Source of the DNA: Dermatemys mawii
Taxonomy: Eukaryota > Chordata > Testudines > Dermatemydidae
Length of the DNA stretch: 64,000 nucleotides
NCBI GenBank assembly: GCA_007922305.1
Contig: ML677326.1
Coordinates: 54,802,785-54,866,784, forward strand
Reading direction: 5' to 3'
Shown here: positions 10,501 to 21,204 of the stretch, piece by piece
Position numbering within the stretch: position 1 is the stretch's first letter
Layout: every line of letters begins with the position of its first letter
Program-made: the position numbers and the translations under genes
Notes under the pieces: generated by a model
The model's input: the letters and a program-made list of their open reading frames with translations, nothing else
Told to the model about the DNA's origin: nothing
Databases searched by the model: none

Positions 10501-13500
10501 GGAACAGAAAGCAGGGAGGCTAGATGGGGGTGGGGTTCTGGGGGGCAGTTAAGAGTGGGGTGGGTCTCTGGGGGGGCGATCAGGGGACAAGGAAAGGGGG
10601 TTGGATAGGTTGGGGTTCTGAGGGGGGTAGTCAGGGGGCAGGAAGTGGGTGGGTGTCAGATAGGGGGCGGGGCCTTCCCTACCCGGCCCTCTGCACAATT
10701 TTGAATCGCTATTTGGCCCTCGGGCCAAAAAGTCTGCCCACCCCTGGGCTAAGGGCTGTTTAATTGTGGTACAGATGCTGGGGTCTGGACTGGAGCCTGG
10801 CCTCTGGGACTCTCCCCTGAGCCTGAATGTCTACACTGCAATTAAATAGCCCTGTTTAAGTCAGGGCCAGCCACAGGGGGCTTAACTCTAGTGTAGACAT
10901 ACGCCAAGGACATATGGATTGCCAACAACACTTCAAGTAACAAGTTCTGAAGGAGAATCTAAAATGCTTTTGGGGGCCTTTTGGAGAAAGTCTCTCAGGC
11001 ATCACAGCCTCCAGCTGAATGCATTTGCCTAGGTAATGCCCATCTAAAATGAAGAACATAGCAGGTCAAGATGAACGCCTTTTAAACTCCACTTTTCTAC
11101 AATAATCTGCCATCACCTGCAATGCAGCCCCTACAAAAACTGATACAAAAACTAAAGAACTACAAATATTGAACTATGTCTTTCAAGTTCACTATACCCT
11201 TCTAGAACTACTAATTATGTAATGCTAATATGATGGAGGAATTGAAAGGATTGCACTGTGACCCTCCTGGCAGAACAGAGAGAGGAACTGGGATTCAGTT
11301 GAGGTGCAAAGGCATTATACTCTCAGTCTGTGAAATGTTAGGAATCATGTGAATTAAATATGCCCTCTAACAGCCAATTCCTACTCAAAAATGATTCTGC
11401 TCCTGCATGGCTAAGCATATGGCCCCTATACTGGGAATTTGTGGAGAAAATGTCATGAAGGAGGAACCTTTATTAAAGTTAAAATTGGTATATATAATTC
11501 CAGTTTTCCTTTCTGGGAAAAATGCTGTGTGTAAAACAAAATGAAAACATATCTATCAATTAAATTATATATGTTAATATCTTTGAATATATAACTATAT
11601 TACAATTAATACAGAAACATTAAAATATTATATAAATATTAATGAAGTGAGTGAAACAGGAGCTCTCCCCCACCCTTTGAACGAATTAACATTGGAAAAA
11701 ACTGCATAAACACAGACTTGATAGCAATTAAGAACAAGCTTTAAATGACAATAGTGTGGACAACTATTCAGCTACCTCTGGAGTGTCAATGTCTTGCACT
11801 GGTGAGTCACCATCATCATCACTGCCTTTTCTCTTTCTTCTGTTTCGCACACTCTGAATTAGGTTTTTGTGGAAGTCACAAATATAAAGATGTCTTGCCT
11901 AAAAAAGTAGCAATGCATGTTTTAAACACAAATCCGCACTAGTCTAACATCCAGGAAATACATGATAATGCAAATTACACGTTGCAGTAATTTACCATAA
12001 AGTATATCCATCAAGAGGTTTTCGTGGCATTAACTACGAGTTTAAGGATTCTGTTTCTACCAGAACCCACAAGATACAAGTATGCTATAACTTACTGCAT
12101 CCCATTTGGCCTAGAAAACCCCTTGTATCACCGTACTGCTGCAGTGAGCCAATTCAAAATTAGTATAAACAGGCTGTAGAGAGAGCCAAGTACAGCCTCT
12201 TAGGTTGCTCATCAGAATGCAGGGAATGAGGTATGAAGATTACATTGCAGTTCTGTTAAATGGACAAAAAAAAGGAAGATTTCAGCTGTCTCACTTCACA
12301 GCTCTCTTCCTTGGTTTTACTTTCACCATCCATGAAAAGCCATTGTAGATAAAGTACATATACATGCATTTAAAAAAAATTCCTTTATCTAGGAATCGGC
12401 TCATTCTGAGATGCAGGGCTAGTAGTTAGGTGCCTAAATACATGAAAAAAAATCTGGCAAGAAGTTATTTTATAGAGGAAATGTATTCATACACATAGGG
12501 CTACTGTGCACCAGTAGCTCCCAGGGCCTCAACAGGAGCTGTGTGTGCACAGGGTGGGAGTGGAAATCAAGCACTTTAGAAAGTTAAATTTGGAATGATA
12601 AAAAATTGGAGGCCTACATGAAATGTCTTTAAACATATAAACCGAAACATTGACGTCGTAAGCTTTTCCTTTTGTTAATGCAAAAGAGCTTTCTTTGCTC
12701 ATTTAGAGTTTGCTTAAGTTTACTTCACAAGAGCTCTCTCATCCACCATGATTCAAAGAGAAAGCTCACAACCGCCAAGAGAAGCACAAATATAAATTAG
12801 CAATCACTTTCCCCAAACACCATGAGTTTACACAATCACTTGAAGGTGAGAACTGCAACAAGCATATCAGAAGCCTCTCTTTGGGCCAGCATCCCTTAAC
12901 GCTTCTGCTGGGTCCAGTAAAAATAAATCCCCTTTCCAAATACTCGTGCATGTCTCTTGTGAAGAAAGAAGTATTCGTTAGGGAAGGAAACCCGGCAGAC
13001 ATTTGCTCTGCAGAGTAGCACTGCTCCGAGTCTTAGAAACGGATCTGCTCCCAAAGGGTGTTTCTCTCTCAGCAGACTGGGGAAGGAGCCAGGGGCCCGT
13101 CCTGCCTGCGCACAGGGACACAAGCTTGTGGCGATTTCTTGCCCAGACAGAGGAGCCCTACGAGGAGCCTGATGGCTGCCAAGCGGAAGACACGGTGGCG
13201 GAGAGAGACGCGCAGCGTTACAACACGCGGCGGGGCGGCCAAGTGTGCTGGCCTCGCTCGAGTCAGCCACACAAACCCGCAGAGTCCCTGCTCGGGAAGG
13301 GCGGCGGAGGGGACGTGCAGCCCCCAGGTTTTCCCTGGGGGGAAAGGCGCCCAAACAGCCCCTCTCTGGAATCCCCCCCCCTGACTTTTCCGGAGGGAGG
13401 AGAGGGGAAGAGGAAGAAAGAGCAGCAACCCCCCCCCCCACCCCCAATCACACTGAGCAGAAGCAGTTTAAGCTTCACTCACTCTTCCGGCGCCAGCCGA

Positions 13501-14290
13501 GCGTACCAAGGGCAAAGCCCCGCACCGTTTAACACGGGAGCTGTTGCCTCGAGTCTCACAGTCGCCGGGGCGCAGAAGTAGTTTAAGGCGGGGGCGGGGG
13601 TGACTCTTGAGGCCGGAGGGAGGCTGCGGGGACGGGGTGAGCGATCGTGCGGTGCGCCCTGCGCGCAGAGCTGCAGAGCGGCGCCTCAGACACACTGTCC
13701 CGTGAATAGCGACAACAGACGCCTCAAGGCGCTTCCCCGATCCCCCCCAGACACACACCGAGGGAGCGGGTCCCACCGGCCGCCGATCTCCTCGCCTCGG
13801 GGGCGCTCGGGGCCGGTGACCCCGCGGCAGTAGCCGTGACCGCCCGCCACGGTGAGAGCGCGCTGCAGGGAGAGAAAAGACTCGCCGGCCCCTCACGCCC
13901 GCCCCGGGCACCCTCCTTCCGCCCCAGAGGCGCGCCGCGGGCTCGGGGAGCGCGTTTCCCGTCACTTACGCTCTTGTCCAGCTCGATCTTCACCTTCTTC
14001 TGCGAGATGCTCTTCTGGATCCTCTTGCTGAAGCTGGCGTTGCCGGCGGCCCGGCTGCACCTCTCACCTTCCTCTCGCAGGCAGCACAGCTGCCCAGCCC
14101 CAGGGCCGGCAGCTCCGGTGGGCCCCGCGGAACTGGCGGCGGCACCTGGGGCAGCGCTGGGACCTAACCCCGGCGCCGGCACCTCTACGGTGGCGGGTGC
14201 ATTGGCCACAACAGCAGCAACGACGGTGGCGGCGGCGGCAGCAGCGTCCCCCCCTCTCTGGGTCACCTCCTCGGGGGCGAAGCCGTTCAT
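4410..14290 (-). CDS. SAP30: SAP30, Sin3A-associated protein of 30 kDa (complete, 4 exons)
   Basis: SAP30 is a nuclear subunit of the SIN3A-HDAC1/2 corepressor complex; it bridges SIN3A and other factors and stabilises the complex. Coding exons (minus): 14290-13970, 11898-11776, 6881-6783 and 4532-4410. They join without a frame break into 221 aa (human protein: 220). The start ATG opens MNGFAPEEV, as in known SAP30. The N-terminal third is an Ala/Gly/Pro-rich low-complexity stretch. A C2CH-type zinc module follows: Cys69/70, Cys78, Cys114 and His117. Next come a basic cluster NRRKRKG (126-132) and an acidic DDDGDSP turn, then the C-terminal SIN3-binding region in exons 3-4, ending in MDSGVH. 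All introns are GT-AG. The promoter lies in a CpG island. Its neighbours, SCRG1 (convergent) and HMGB2 (divergent), match human 4q34. Confidence 0.97.
4533..6782 (-). other. SAP30: SAP30 intron 3
   Basis: A 2.25-kb intron, donor GT at 6782-6781 and acceptor AG at 4534-4533. It is AT-rich with no recognised element except a short tandem repeat at 5793-5834. Confidence 0.85.
5793..5834. repeat. Short tandem repeat, unit about 16 bp
   Basis: About two and a half copies of the unit AAATCACCATAACACC lie head to tail in SAP30 intron 3. Confidence 0.85.
6783..6881 (-). CDS. SAP30: SAP30 exon 3 (residues 149-181)
   Basis: Exactly 33 codons, opening [19 protein letters not shown] and ending QLVE. 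The acceptor AG is at 6883-6882 and the donor GT at 6782-6781. It encodes the helical start of the SIN3A-binding domain. Confidence 0.96.
8071..8722. mobile_element. hAT-type non-autonomous transposon with perfect 8-bp duplication
   Basis: The element lies in SAP30 intron 2. TTATATCT occurs exactly at 8063-8070 and again at 8723-8730. The ends are inverted repeats (left AGGGCCCTAC..AAATTCACGG, right complement AAGGCCCTTCC..AAATTCATGG; end points uncertain by 1-2 bases). The interior contains mirror-image GC-rich blocks, which produce spurious open frames on both strands. An 8-bp duplication is the hAT hallmark. No transposase is present. Confidence 0.8.
9449..9727. mobile_element. PIF/Harbinger-type MITE, right end degraded
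   Basis: The left end reads TAA then GGTACGTCTATACTACC. The interior shares the blocks 'ggggatcgatttatt' and 'aataaattgatccc' with the element at 2525-2810, in opposite orientation. A strong hairpin spans about 9654-9720, both arms containing ACCTAAGATAC/GTATCTTAGGT. I cannot find a clean right terminus. Confidence 0.6.
9847..10746. mobile_element. hAT-type element (900 bp) carrying GC-rich minisatellites
   Basis: The ends are CAGACGTGGGCAAACT on the left and, complemented, CAGGGGTGGGCAGACT on the right. Flanking 8-mers are GGCTAGGG (9839-9846) and GGCTAAGG (10747-10754), one mismatch apart. The interior is a G+C-rich tandem array (about 9940-10400) followed by a G-rich tract (10430-10680). 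Long open frames here, up to 230 codons on several strands at once, reflect stop-poor repeats, not genes. Confidence 0.75.
9940..10400. repeat. GC-rich minisatellite inside the hAT element
   Basis: Degenerate units with the shared core 'gcgcagcaagccccgcggccc / cgctcccggcc' recur about every 50-60 bases, roughly eight or nine times. Unit boundaries are approximate because copies differ by substitutions and small indels. Confidence 0.7.
11776..11898 (-). CDS. SAP30: SAP30 exon 2 (residues 108-148)
   Basis: 41 codons, opening [17 protein letters not shown]. It carries Cys114 and His117, which complete the zinc module begun in exon 1, then the basic run NRRKRKG and the acidic [15 protein letters not shown]. 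The acceptor AG is at 11900-11899 and the donor GT at 11775-11774. Confidence 0.97.
13970..14290 (-). CDS. SAP30: SAP30 exon 1 with start codon (residues 1-107)
   Basis: The ATG at 14290-14288 opens [15 protein letters not shown]. An Ala/Val/Gly/Pro-rich segment follows, then [19 protein letters not shown] and the conserved [19 protein letters not shown]. The donor is GTAAGT at 13969-13964. Confidence 0.96.
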
Positions 14291-14453
14291 TGCCCCCGCA
14301 GTGTCCCGATCCCGGCAGAGGAAGCCACCGACCCGCTCGGGCTCCTCACCCGCCTGCGCCGCCCCTTTGTCCGGTACAGGAGCAGGATCCGTCCCTGCCG
14401 CCCGGACTGAATCAAACTTCCCCGCTGTCTGTACGCTTGGCTGCAAGGGAGGG

Positions 14454-14460
14454 ATTTAAA
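14454..14460 (-). promoter_or_regulatory. SAP30: Possible TATA-like element of SAP30
   Basis: TTTAAAT on the minus strand lies about 165 bases upstream of the ATG. It could position initiation near 14430, but CpG-island promoters usually lack a functional TATA box. Confidence 0.25.
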
Positions 14461-14864
14461 CCTGCCCCATCAGCAGCCGCCCCTGAGAGAGGCAGCGTCC
14501 CCTGCAAAGGGCACGATCCTCCCCTTGAGGGTCACCTCCGTCCCCCGACCCCGGCCGGCAGAGCCTTCGCAACAGGGGGCACAACCCCTCCCCCAAGGGC
14601 AAACAAGGGCTCCTGCAAGGGGCACAGCGAGATCCCCGCTCGGCCCCGCTCCACTCGAGCCGGGGCCCGAGGCTGCTGGGGGACTCCCTGCGGCGGCCAA
14701 GCGCCTCACTCTGTAAAAGCCACGTCCATCCCCCGGCTCACCCCGCTTCCTCCTTCCCCCACTGTCATGTGGGGACTTTTCAGCTGTTTCCTATGTAACA
14801 ACAGCAGCATCCAGCCTGCGGCTCCGCTCCGCAATGCGCATGTGGCCTCCCGCCTCAGGGGGCT

Positions 14865-14879
14865 CATGGGAGCTGTAGT
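14865..14879 (-). promoter_or_regulatory. ZNF143/THAP11-like site (first of pair, SAP30 side)
   Basis: On the minus strand it reads ACTACAGCTCCCATG, close to the 'ACTACAATTCCCAGC' motif of ZNF143/THAP11. It faces a second site 40 bases away in inverted orientation. Confidence 0.6.
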
Positions 14880-14919
14880 GTCTATCATTGCAGCATCGGC
14901 AAGGGCGGAGAGGAGAAAA

Positions 14920-14938
14920 ACTACAGCTCCCGACATGC
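14920..14938 (+). promoter_or_regulatory. ZNF143/THAP11-like site (second of pair, SAP30 side)
   Basis: ACTACAGCTCCCGACATGC matches the long ZNF143/THAP11 motif except at a few positions. It lies about 630 bases upstream of the SAP30 ATG. Confidence 0.65.
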
Positions 14939-15750
14939 ACCGCGCGAGCAAAACTTGCGGCGGGCCTGGAGTGACGCTGTAGACAATTATGAGCCTTCTC
15001 TGGATCTGATGGGGGTGGGGCAAGATGGGCAACTTCTCCTCAGTTCCCCTCCCCCCGCGGTCAGGACGGGGCGGGAGGCCCCAGGGGCGGCTCCTTGCAG
15101 CGCTAGGCCTTGCTCCACTTCCTCATTCAAAGACTGGCCGTGCAGCAGCCGTTAAGATTTGAAATACGTCTGTGTGGAAGAAGCTGAAGCGCCCTCCCGC
15201 GCTCCTCCTGTAACGCTAATTCTGAGCGACGCTGGCCGCGCCTAGCCCCCTTCCTCTGCCGGGGCGGTTCGGCCCAGCCGGGCAGGCCCCATCTCTGCCC
15301 CGTGGTTTGCGGTGGGGGTGGAGTGAGGCCTTGCGCGAGAGGCGGGGAAATGACTCCCCCACCCCCGCAGCTGGGTCAAGCAACGGGCAGCTTTGTCCTT
15401 CGAGCGCGTCTCTTCGCCTCCCCGCGCCGCAGGCGTTTCCCTGGCGCGCCACGGCCGTGTTTGCCCGTCTCCGCTCAGGTGTGGAACGGGGCTCGCTCGC
15501 CTCGCCCGGACTCCGGCCTGCAGCGCCCCTGCCCGTAGTTCCCCACGGAGAAGGCAGGAGAGGTTTCGTCTCCCCAAAGACACGGGCCGGGTTCGCGCCA
15601 GGCAGGTGTTTAGAACTTGTCTCTGCAAACCCGCGTTTCCCCACCCCCATTCTCAGGGGCTGAAGCGGGGGGTGGGGTCTAGTCCTGTGTTCCCCCCTTA
15701 CATGCAGACGGCTAGTTTGAAGTTGCAGTGTCACCTCTTCAAATGAGAGC

Positions 15751-16454
15751 ATGTTGACAGCACGAAACTTAGCCTGTGATTGTGCCTGTGTTGACTGAGA
15801 GTCATTGGTCCTTGCTCTTTGTTACTGATCGCTTTAACTAGATGTAATTGTAGTTCAGTTGGAAAGCAATTAGATAACACTATTTAGTATGAGGAATAAG
15901 AGTTAATGGGGTTTTATAAATAAAAGGGACTTTTATTAAAGAAAACGTTCACAACAAATTTAGTCCATTTCTTGGCCAGTCATTTTCCTAGATCTCCCTT
16001 GTTGCTAGTAGGAACATTTCTATCATAATAACAGGTGTTTTTTCTAACAGTACCTGGTTTCTCTTTCCAAAACTTACCATTAAATTAAAATTTTCTGCTT
16101 AGTGTATTGTCAAGCATGCTGGAGAGGTCAAAATTCAAAACTGACTTCAAAGGGAGGAACAATTAAAATGGAGGTAATGAGCAGTAAGGGTGAAATCACT
16201 TGTTCAAAACAAATCTAGTGTCAAAACTGTATAAAAGTACATAAAAGGTTAATTCACATATAAACATATAATAGTTCAGTTTTCCCTGGCTGAAGTATAG
16301 AGTGAAGAGTCAGACTTTGACCTGCTGTTTTTCTTCATGTGTTTGCACAGCCCATGGTAATGAGTCTTTCCCTCAGATAAGTGGGGATTTATATTGACCA
16401 TAGTCAAAGAAGTGTGAATTTAGTCATTGAAACATTCATTCAGTTGTATTAGTT
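15751..16454. other. SAP30-HMGB2 intergenic, unique-looking
   Basis: Base composition drops back to AT-rich after the island. No gene or repeat recognised. Confidence 0.5.
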
Positions 16455-16735
16455 ACAGAGGCCATGAATGTAGGACTGGGGCAGGGAGTTGGCATGCAGG
16501 AAAGTGTGCATGTGCAGCAAGGGGTTGGGGTGCAGGAGGGGTGTGAGGTGTACAAAGGGGCTCAGGACAGGGGTTGGGGTGCAGGGAGGTGCAGCAGGAG
16601 GCTCAGAGCAGGGGGTTGAGGTGTAGGAGGGGTTCAGGGGGCGGCAGGGGCATGGTGCTGGCTGCTTCCGGGAGCAGCGCAGGGCCTGGTGTGACACGGG
16701 GATGGATCCAGCTCAGGGACCATAGTTTGCCCACG
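16455..16735. mobile_element. Partial hAT-type element with G-rich minisatellite
   Basis: Repeated units resembling 'gggttggggtgcaggagg' and 'ggctcagagcaggg' run to about 16650. The right edge 'atagtttgcccacg' complements the GTGGGCAAACT end of hAT elements elsewhere in the window. The same kind of minisatellite occurs in reverse at 52810-53560. Confidence 0.55.
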
Positions 16736-16761
16736 TCGCTAGAGTCCAGTCAGTCTAATGG

Positions 16762-16895
16762 ACTGATCTAAGGCTGGGAGTCAAGAGACCTGGACTTTAT
16801 TCTATACTCTGCCCCTGTATAGACTTGGGCAAGCCTCTTAACTTTTCTGTGCATGAGTTAGCCCATCTTTAAAATGGGAATAATAAAGGTTATAT
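16762..16895 (+). mobile_element. MIR-like ancient SINE fragment
   Basis: The series 'gacttgggcaagcctcttaac', 'tctgtgcatgagtta' and 'catctttaaaatgggaataataa' follows the conserved core and 3' part of MIR/CORE-SINEs in order. The copy is diverged, as expected for an old amniote repeat. Confidence 0.7.
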
Positions 16896-17269
16896 TTTAA
16901 ACAAATTTGAGCATAGAAACCATTTAATTTAGTAGGAATGTCTAGAGTAGCAGGCATATATTAATAAGGATAAGGGTGGGTTCCAGGAATCCTCCTTTAG
17001 CAAATTTTGGAATACTAATTGCAATTTTCTTCATTTTCAACTGTGTTCAACAATAAGTGGCCAATATGCCAGGGTGTTGAACTCATTTGCTTCATGAGCA
17101 TGGAGCGGTTCAATCAAGTTCAACAGTGGTGGAAGTAATGCTCTCTAATACCTGATCTCAGACATGATAGAAAAATGAAATATAGACATAGTCATTATTA
17201 CGCTGCATGATTTTGCCTATGTTAATTGCCAAACCATTTTTGAAACTAATGTAGCTGTAACGGTGTTTA

Positions 17270-18110
17270 AAATTACTTCAACTTGAAGTCCCAATTCTGC
17301 AGTAAGCTCTGTATGGCTGGACTCATGAGCCTGCACGAAGCTCACCTAGGTGTGATCCTCAACCGAATACTATCATACAGAAGCCACCCGAGCAGGATAT
17401 CTGCAAAGGTCAAGACATGCAACAACCTTCTCTGCAAACTGTCTGGTTCTATATTGGGAGCGAGTGCTCTAATACTAAGGATCTCAGCTCTTGCCATTTC
17501 ATATTTAGTAGTAGAGTACTGTATGCCAGTATGGAGTCAGTCAACACATACCAAACTTGTTGACGTGCAACTCAGTTCAACAATGCTCATCATCACAGGA
17601 ACTCTCCGACCAACTCATCTTCCATGACTTCCAGTTCTAAGCCTCCTTACATCAGGAGGGAGATTGCAGCTGGTGAGCTGCTTGAGAAGGTATGTTCAAT
17701 GACCTTTCTAACCCACCAGCTACACGTCTTTCTTTGCAACACCATAGTGGTTGAGGGTGCCACAAAAGGATGTGACGGCAGAATCCCTGCGTCGGGAAGA
17801 CTTGTGCTTAACACCAACTGATTCCTCTTCATAGACCCTACTGCTCACCTTCCAGCTTCAACCTGCCGCATCGTCAATGGCTCCTTCTTAACTGATTCCA
17901 AACTGAGCAAGGAATCTGTGCGGCCAACCAGCACTGTTGGGGGCTTCGAGATAATCCACAGTGCACTTGTGATGCAGGTCAAACAATACACATTGTCGAG
18001 GAATGCCTGCTAACCAAATTCATCAGTGGGTTCTCAGAGCTCCACTTGGCCACCAAGAATACTATTGCTTGGCTCTGTGAATGTGCAAATGCTAAATAAA
18101 TAAGTCGGTG
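17270..18110 (+). mobile_element. Non-LTR retrotransposon 3' fragment (reverse transcriptase C-terminus)
   Basis: An open stretch at 17283-17627 reads HLGVILNRILSYRSH, then NLLCKLSGSILGAS, LAISYLVVEYCMPVWSQS and LSSTMLIITGTLRPTHLP. This is the post-catalytic region of a LINE reverse transcriptase (LGV.LD..L.Y..H / AEY..PVW..S / MR.I.GTLR.TPL). Further frames downstream, broken by stops and shifts, show CDCG-like and HIVEEC-like motifs. I cannot name the clade; it is not the CR1 type found elsewhere in the window. Confidence 0.75.
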
Positions 18111-20469
18111 GAGCTCACTGCAGGATCAGGGCTTTGGTTTTTAAACATTTCAAAGTTTAGTGTAGACAGTGTCTGGAAGGATTCCATTAGATAAAAGTTG
18201 GTCCAAGATTAAGATCTTAAAAAATTACAATCTTTTGCAGTACTTGAGACCAATAGTAATATGTCCATGTAATTTAAAAAACTCGAGTAGATTTTTTTTT
18301 AAAATAAACATCCTTAGCAAAATTTACATCTCAAACACTGCAGCAATCTGCTAATGCATAAAAGTTGAATAGAAACTAAACTGAACTGGATGATCCTGAT
18401 TGGACAGTTCACTGCTCACAGGCACACTGTGGCACCTGCACCACTCCCTTCTGAGCTCTGTTGTTCTGCAGGGCAGTCGGGGCAAGGTGAGTTGCAGGCT
18501 GGATCTTAAGATATTGTTATCACAGGCAAGGACATTTGTTTTTGTAAAAATATATTATTTTTAACCTAACAGGATACCCTTTTAAACAACTGGAGATTAA
18601 TGTCTTCCCTTTTTAGGTCCTGGAATGTTTATTCTTTGGAAGCCCACTCATACATTATGTTGCACCTAAAGGTGCCATGGAATGTTATTGGAGGGTGAAA
18701 CCAGTCTATTGGAGAGTGGTTAGGGTAGGAAGGGAAATCAGGGAAGTTTATTTTTGCATATATTATTGCATGTTTTATTTTCTAATATTGATTATAAAAC
18801 TTTTTTTTAAACCCCCTCCAAATACTTTTTAAAAGAAATGCAGGGTCCAATGGTGACCTGCGGTAACTGACATAACACCATAGAGTGGAGTATCAGCTGT
18901 AGTCTAGTCAGAATGGGATCTGAAACAAAAAAGTAAGTTTATAGACTAAATTCCCTTTCGATGTAGGGCATTCAGTACCTAACACTTAACTTTTGCTGAA
19001 GCAGTTTTAAAATATTAAATGCCATCCCTTCTGTGCCATCACATTCCCTTCCTTCTTTCTATCCCATCCCTCCTCAATGGGCTCTCCTTTCTCCAACTTT
19101 TGAACCCTTGATATTTCTCCCAGTTGAATCCCTGTTTAAGCATAGGGCTCAGTCCCCAAGGTGAAATAACCCTTAGCACTTGTCTACACACAGTTTTTGT
19201 GCCACTTTCACTATATAGATTTGAAACCAGCATAGTTAAAGCTGTACAACCTTCCAGTGTAAAAAAAACTTAGCATATACTGGTGGATACCTGTATATCT
19301 TACTTCTGTATAATTAAGTTTTATTGTTGAAATAACTCACATCCTTACCTAAAATAGTTAAATTGTTAAAATAAAAGTGTGTAAACTAGACTTTTGTGAG
19401 TGATCCAGTTGATCTGACATGTTCCTATTTGTTAATCCTCTGCCTTAAACTTCGTAGGTTAACAGTGTTTATATAAGAAATGGTTTTATTAAAAGATTTA
19501 AAGCTGTAAACAAGGTCCAAAAATACACATTGCATTTTAAGAATAATCTAGGTGTTACAGGATTAAAACTGATAAGTCTGAGCACTGTAGAACCTTAGAA
19601 GATTTGTGTACATACCCATTGCTATTTGTAACAATTCAGTCTTTGAATGTGCTATTATATTTTATCAAAACAGGATCCCAGGTATTTCTAGTAAATGGCT
19701 TCATTTTTATATGCAGAGAAGAGTAAAATAATTGGTGGAAAAAAAAAAAAGGAAATGTCACATGCAAGCAAAATAAGACTGTTCTCTATTCTTGTTTGGA
19801 AACTAATTGAATGCAAAAAAGTGTCACAATTAAATTTTGTATTAAACAATAAAGGACGATAAATTACTTTGCTTTATGAAGCAGATATAGAAGCTAAGGG
19901 GTGTATTTTCAAATATAACTACATACAATATGTGGGAAAACCTCCAAATTTGCATATGGTGTCCAAGTTAAATCTGATTTATTCTCTCCTTCAGAGCCTC
20001 CAAAGTGAAACATTAGTTGATGCACAGCCATTGATATTACAGTACATGATTTTGAGGTTACTATTTCAATGGTCATTTGCCTATCTGTTGTTTTCCTTAA
20101 CATTTTGTTACATGTTGTTATGTTCATCCTAAGGCCATGCAGAGACCCAGAAGAATACCAGAGAAGACTATTATCTCCATTTCTTTCAGTTACAGGAAAA
20201 CACTATCTGGAGCATATGGTGAAAATACTATTTTTAAGTTTCGTTATAGTAACACAATATAATTTGGCTTTAAATATTCACTATAAGGTACAATATAAGG
20301 TCTCAGCTCTGAACATTTAGGCAATCTTAACCATAGCTAGAGATCAACCTAGAGTAAAGAACAAACAACTGTAGTCTGGAATAAAATTGGGGAGTAGCAT
20401 ATCAACTTTTAAGAACATAAAGGTTAGGAAAAAAAGGGCTAGTGAAGACAAGTTTCAGATAGAATGGAT
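18111..20469. other. SAP30-HMGB2 intergenic, AT-rich
   Basis: No gene or mobile element recognised. Includes a pure A run at 19739-19750. Confidence 0.45.
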
Positions 20470-20474
20470 AGACT

Positions 20475-20990
20475 AGGTATGTCTTTACTGCAGAGTAAGC
20501 GTGAGCTCTTTACATGATGATACCCTTTACCGCCACTCTCACCTCACATCCACACACAGAATTCTGTCACCTATGTTTAGTGGTACTTTCAAGCCATGCT
20601 AGCTGGCTCAGCTGAGCAAAGGGGTTAGAGTCTAGGTTCCACAGTCACTTGGGCTGATAACCCACCCATTTTGCATTAAGGACATAGGCTATATCTCTCA
20701 AATGGTATTAGTCTTCCAGTGCCTTTCCATAATTCCTCCCTTGTGCCTAGAAGAACAAAAAAGTTCTACAATTAAATGGGGGGAAAATCATAGAGCAACT
20801 CATTTTATTACAGTACCTAGAACCATGGGATATTCCACCCAGAAGTACTAGAGACAGATGTGGAAGTACAGTACCAGTGAGGACAGAGTAACTCAGGTAT
20901 GGCATTGCAGTGTGACAGCTCACACCCAGGCTAGGCTAACCTGTGTGCTGATCATCCAGGATAATCCTGCAATTAAGACAAGAAATATAG
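20475..20990. mobile_element. Probable old MITE
   Basis: The left edge 'ggtatgtctttactgcagagtaagc' and the right-half phrases 'gcattgcagtgtgac' and 'cacccaggctaggctaacc' suggest a decayed inverted-repeat DNA element. Ends are not sharp. Confidence 0.35.
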
Positions 20991-21204
20991 GGAACGCTAT
21001 ATAGGGTGAGTGGTAACAGACTCTTGGCTTGCTATACTCGTGAGTGTATTCTGCTGTAACTACACTTTCTTATGTTATTGCTTACTTATTAAAGGTCAGT
21101 TAATCCAGTTAAAATTATTAAATCAAGCATATGCTGTTTTACCTTTCATCAGTATCTAATACACAGATAACATTTACAATAACATTCATACACATGTTAT
21201 TTTA

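Larger units (their letters stand above)
9783..10914. mobile_element. Palindromic MITE interrupted by a hAT element
   Basis: The outer ends are GGTATGTCTACATTGC on the left and, complemented, GGCGTATGTCTACACT on the right. Blocks outside the inner insertion mirror each other ('ctgtttaattg' against 'caattaaatag'). Bases 9847-10746 are a later hAT insertion that splits this MITE. Confidence 0.6.
13003..15750. promoter_or_regulatory. SAP30: CpG island over the SAP30 promoter and first exon
   Basis: G+C content and CpG frequency rise sharply compared with both flanks. The island covers the SAP30 start codon (14290) and extends about 1.4 kb upstream. It yields many overlapping long open frames, none of which I recognise. 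Its width would allow a divergent non-coding transcript such as the one known beside human SAP30; that is inference. Confidence 0.85.

Noticed and set aside
13003..13965. Open frames of 165-192 codons left of SAP30 exon 1
   Set aside because: CpG-island sequence with few stop codons; no domain, no conserved motif, overlapping frames on both strands.
13836..14982. Plus-strand frames of 207 and 261 codons
   Set aside because: These are the antisense shadow of SAP30 exon 1 and its GC-rich 5' flank.
15216..15752. 178-codon minus-strand frame
   Set aside because: Stop-poor CpG island; no recognisable protein features. A non-coding divergent transcript is possible but not shown.
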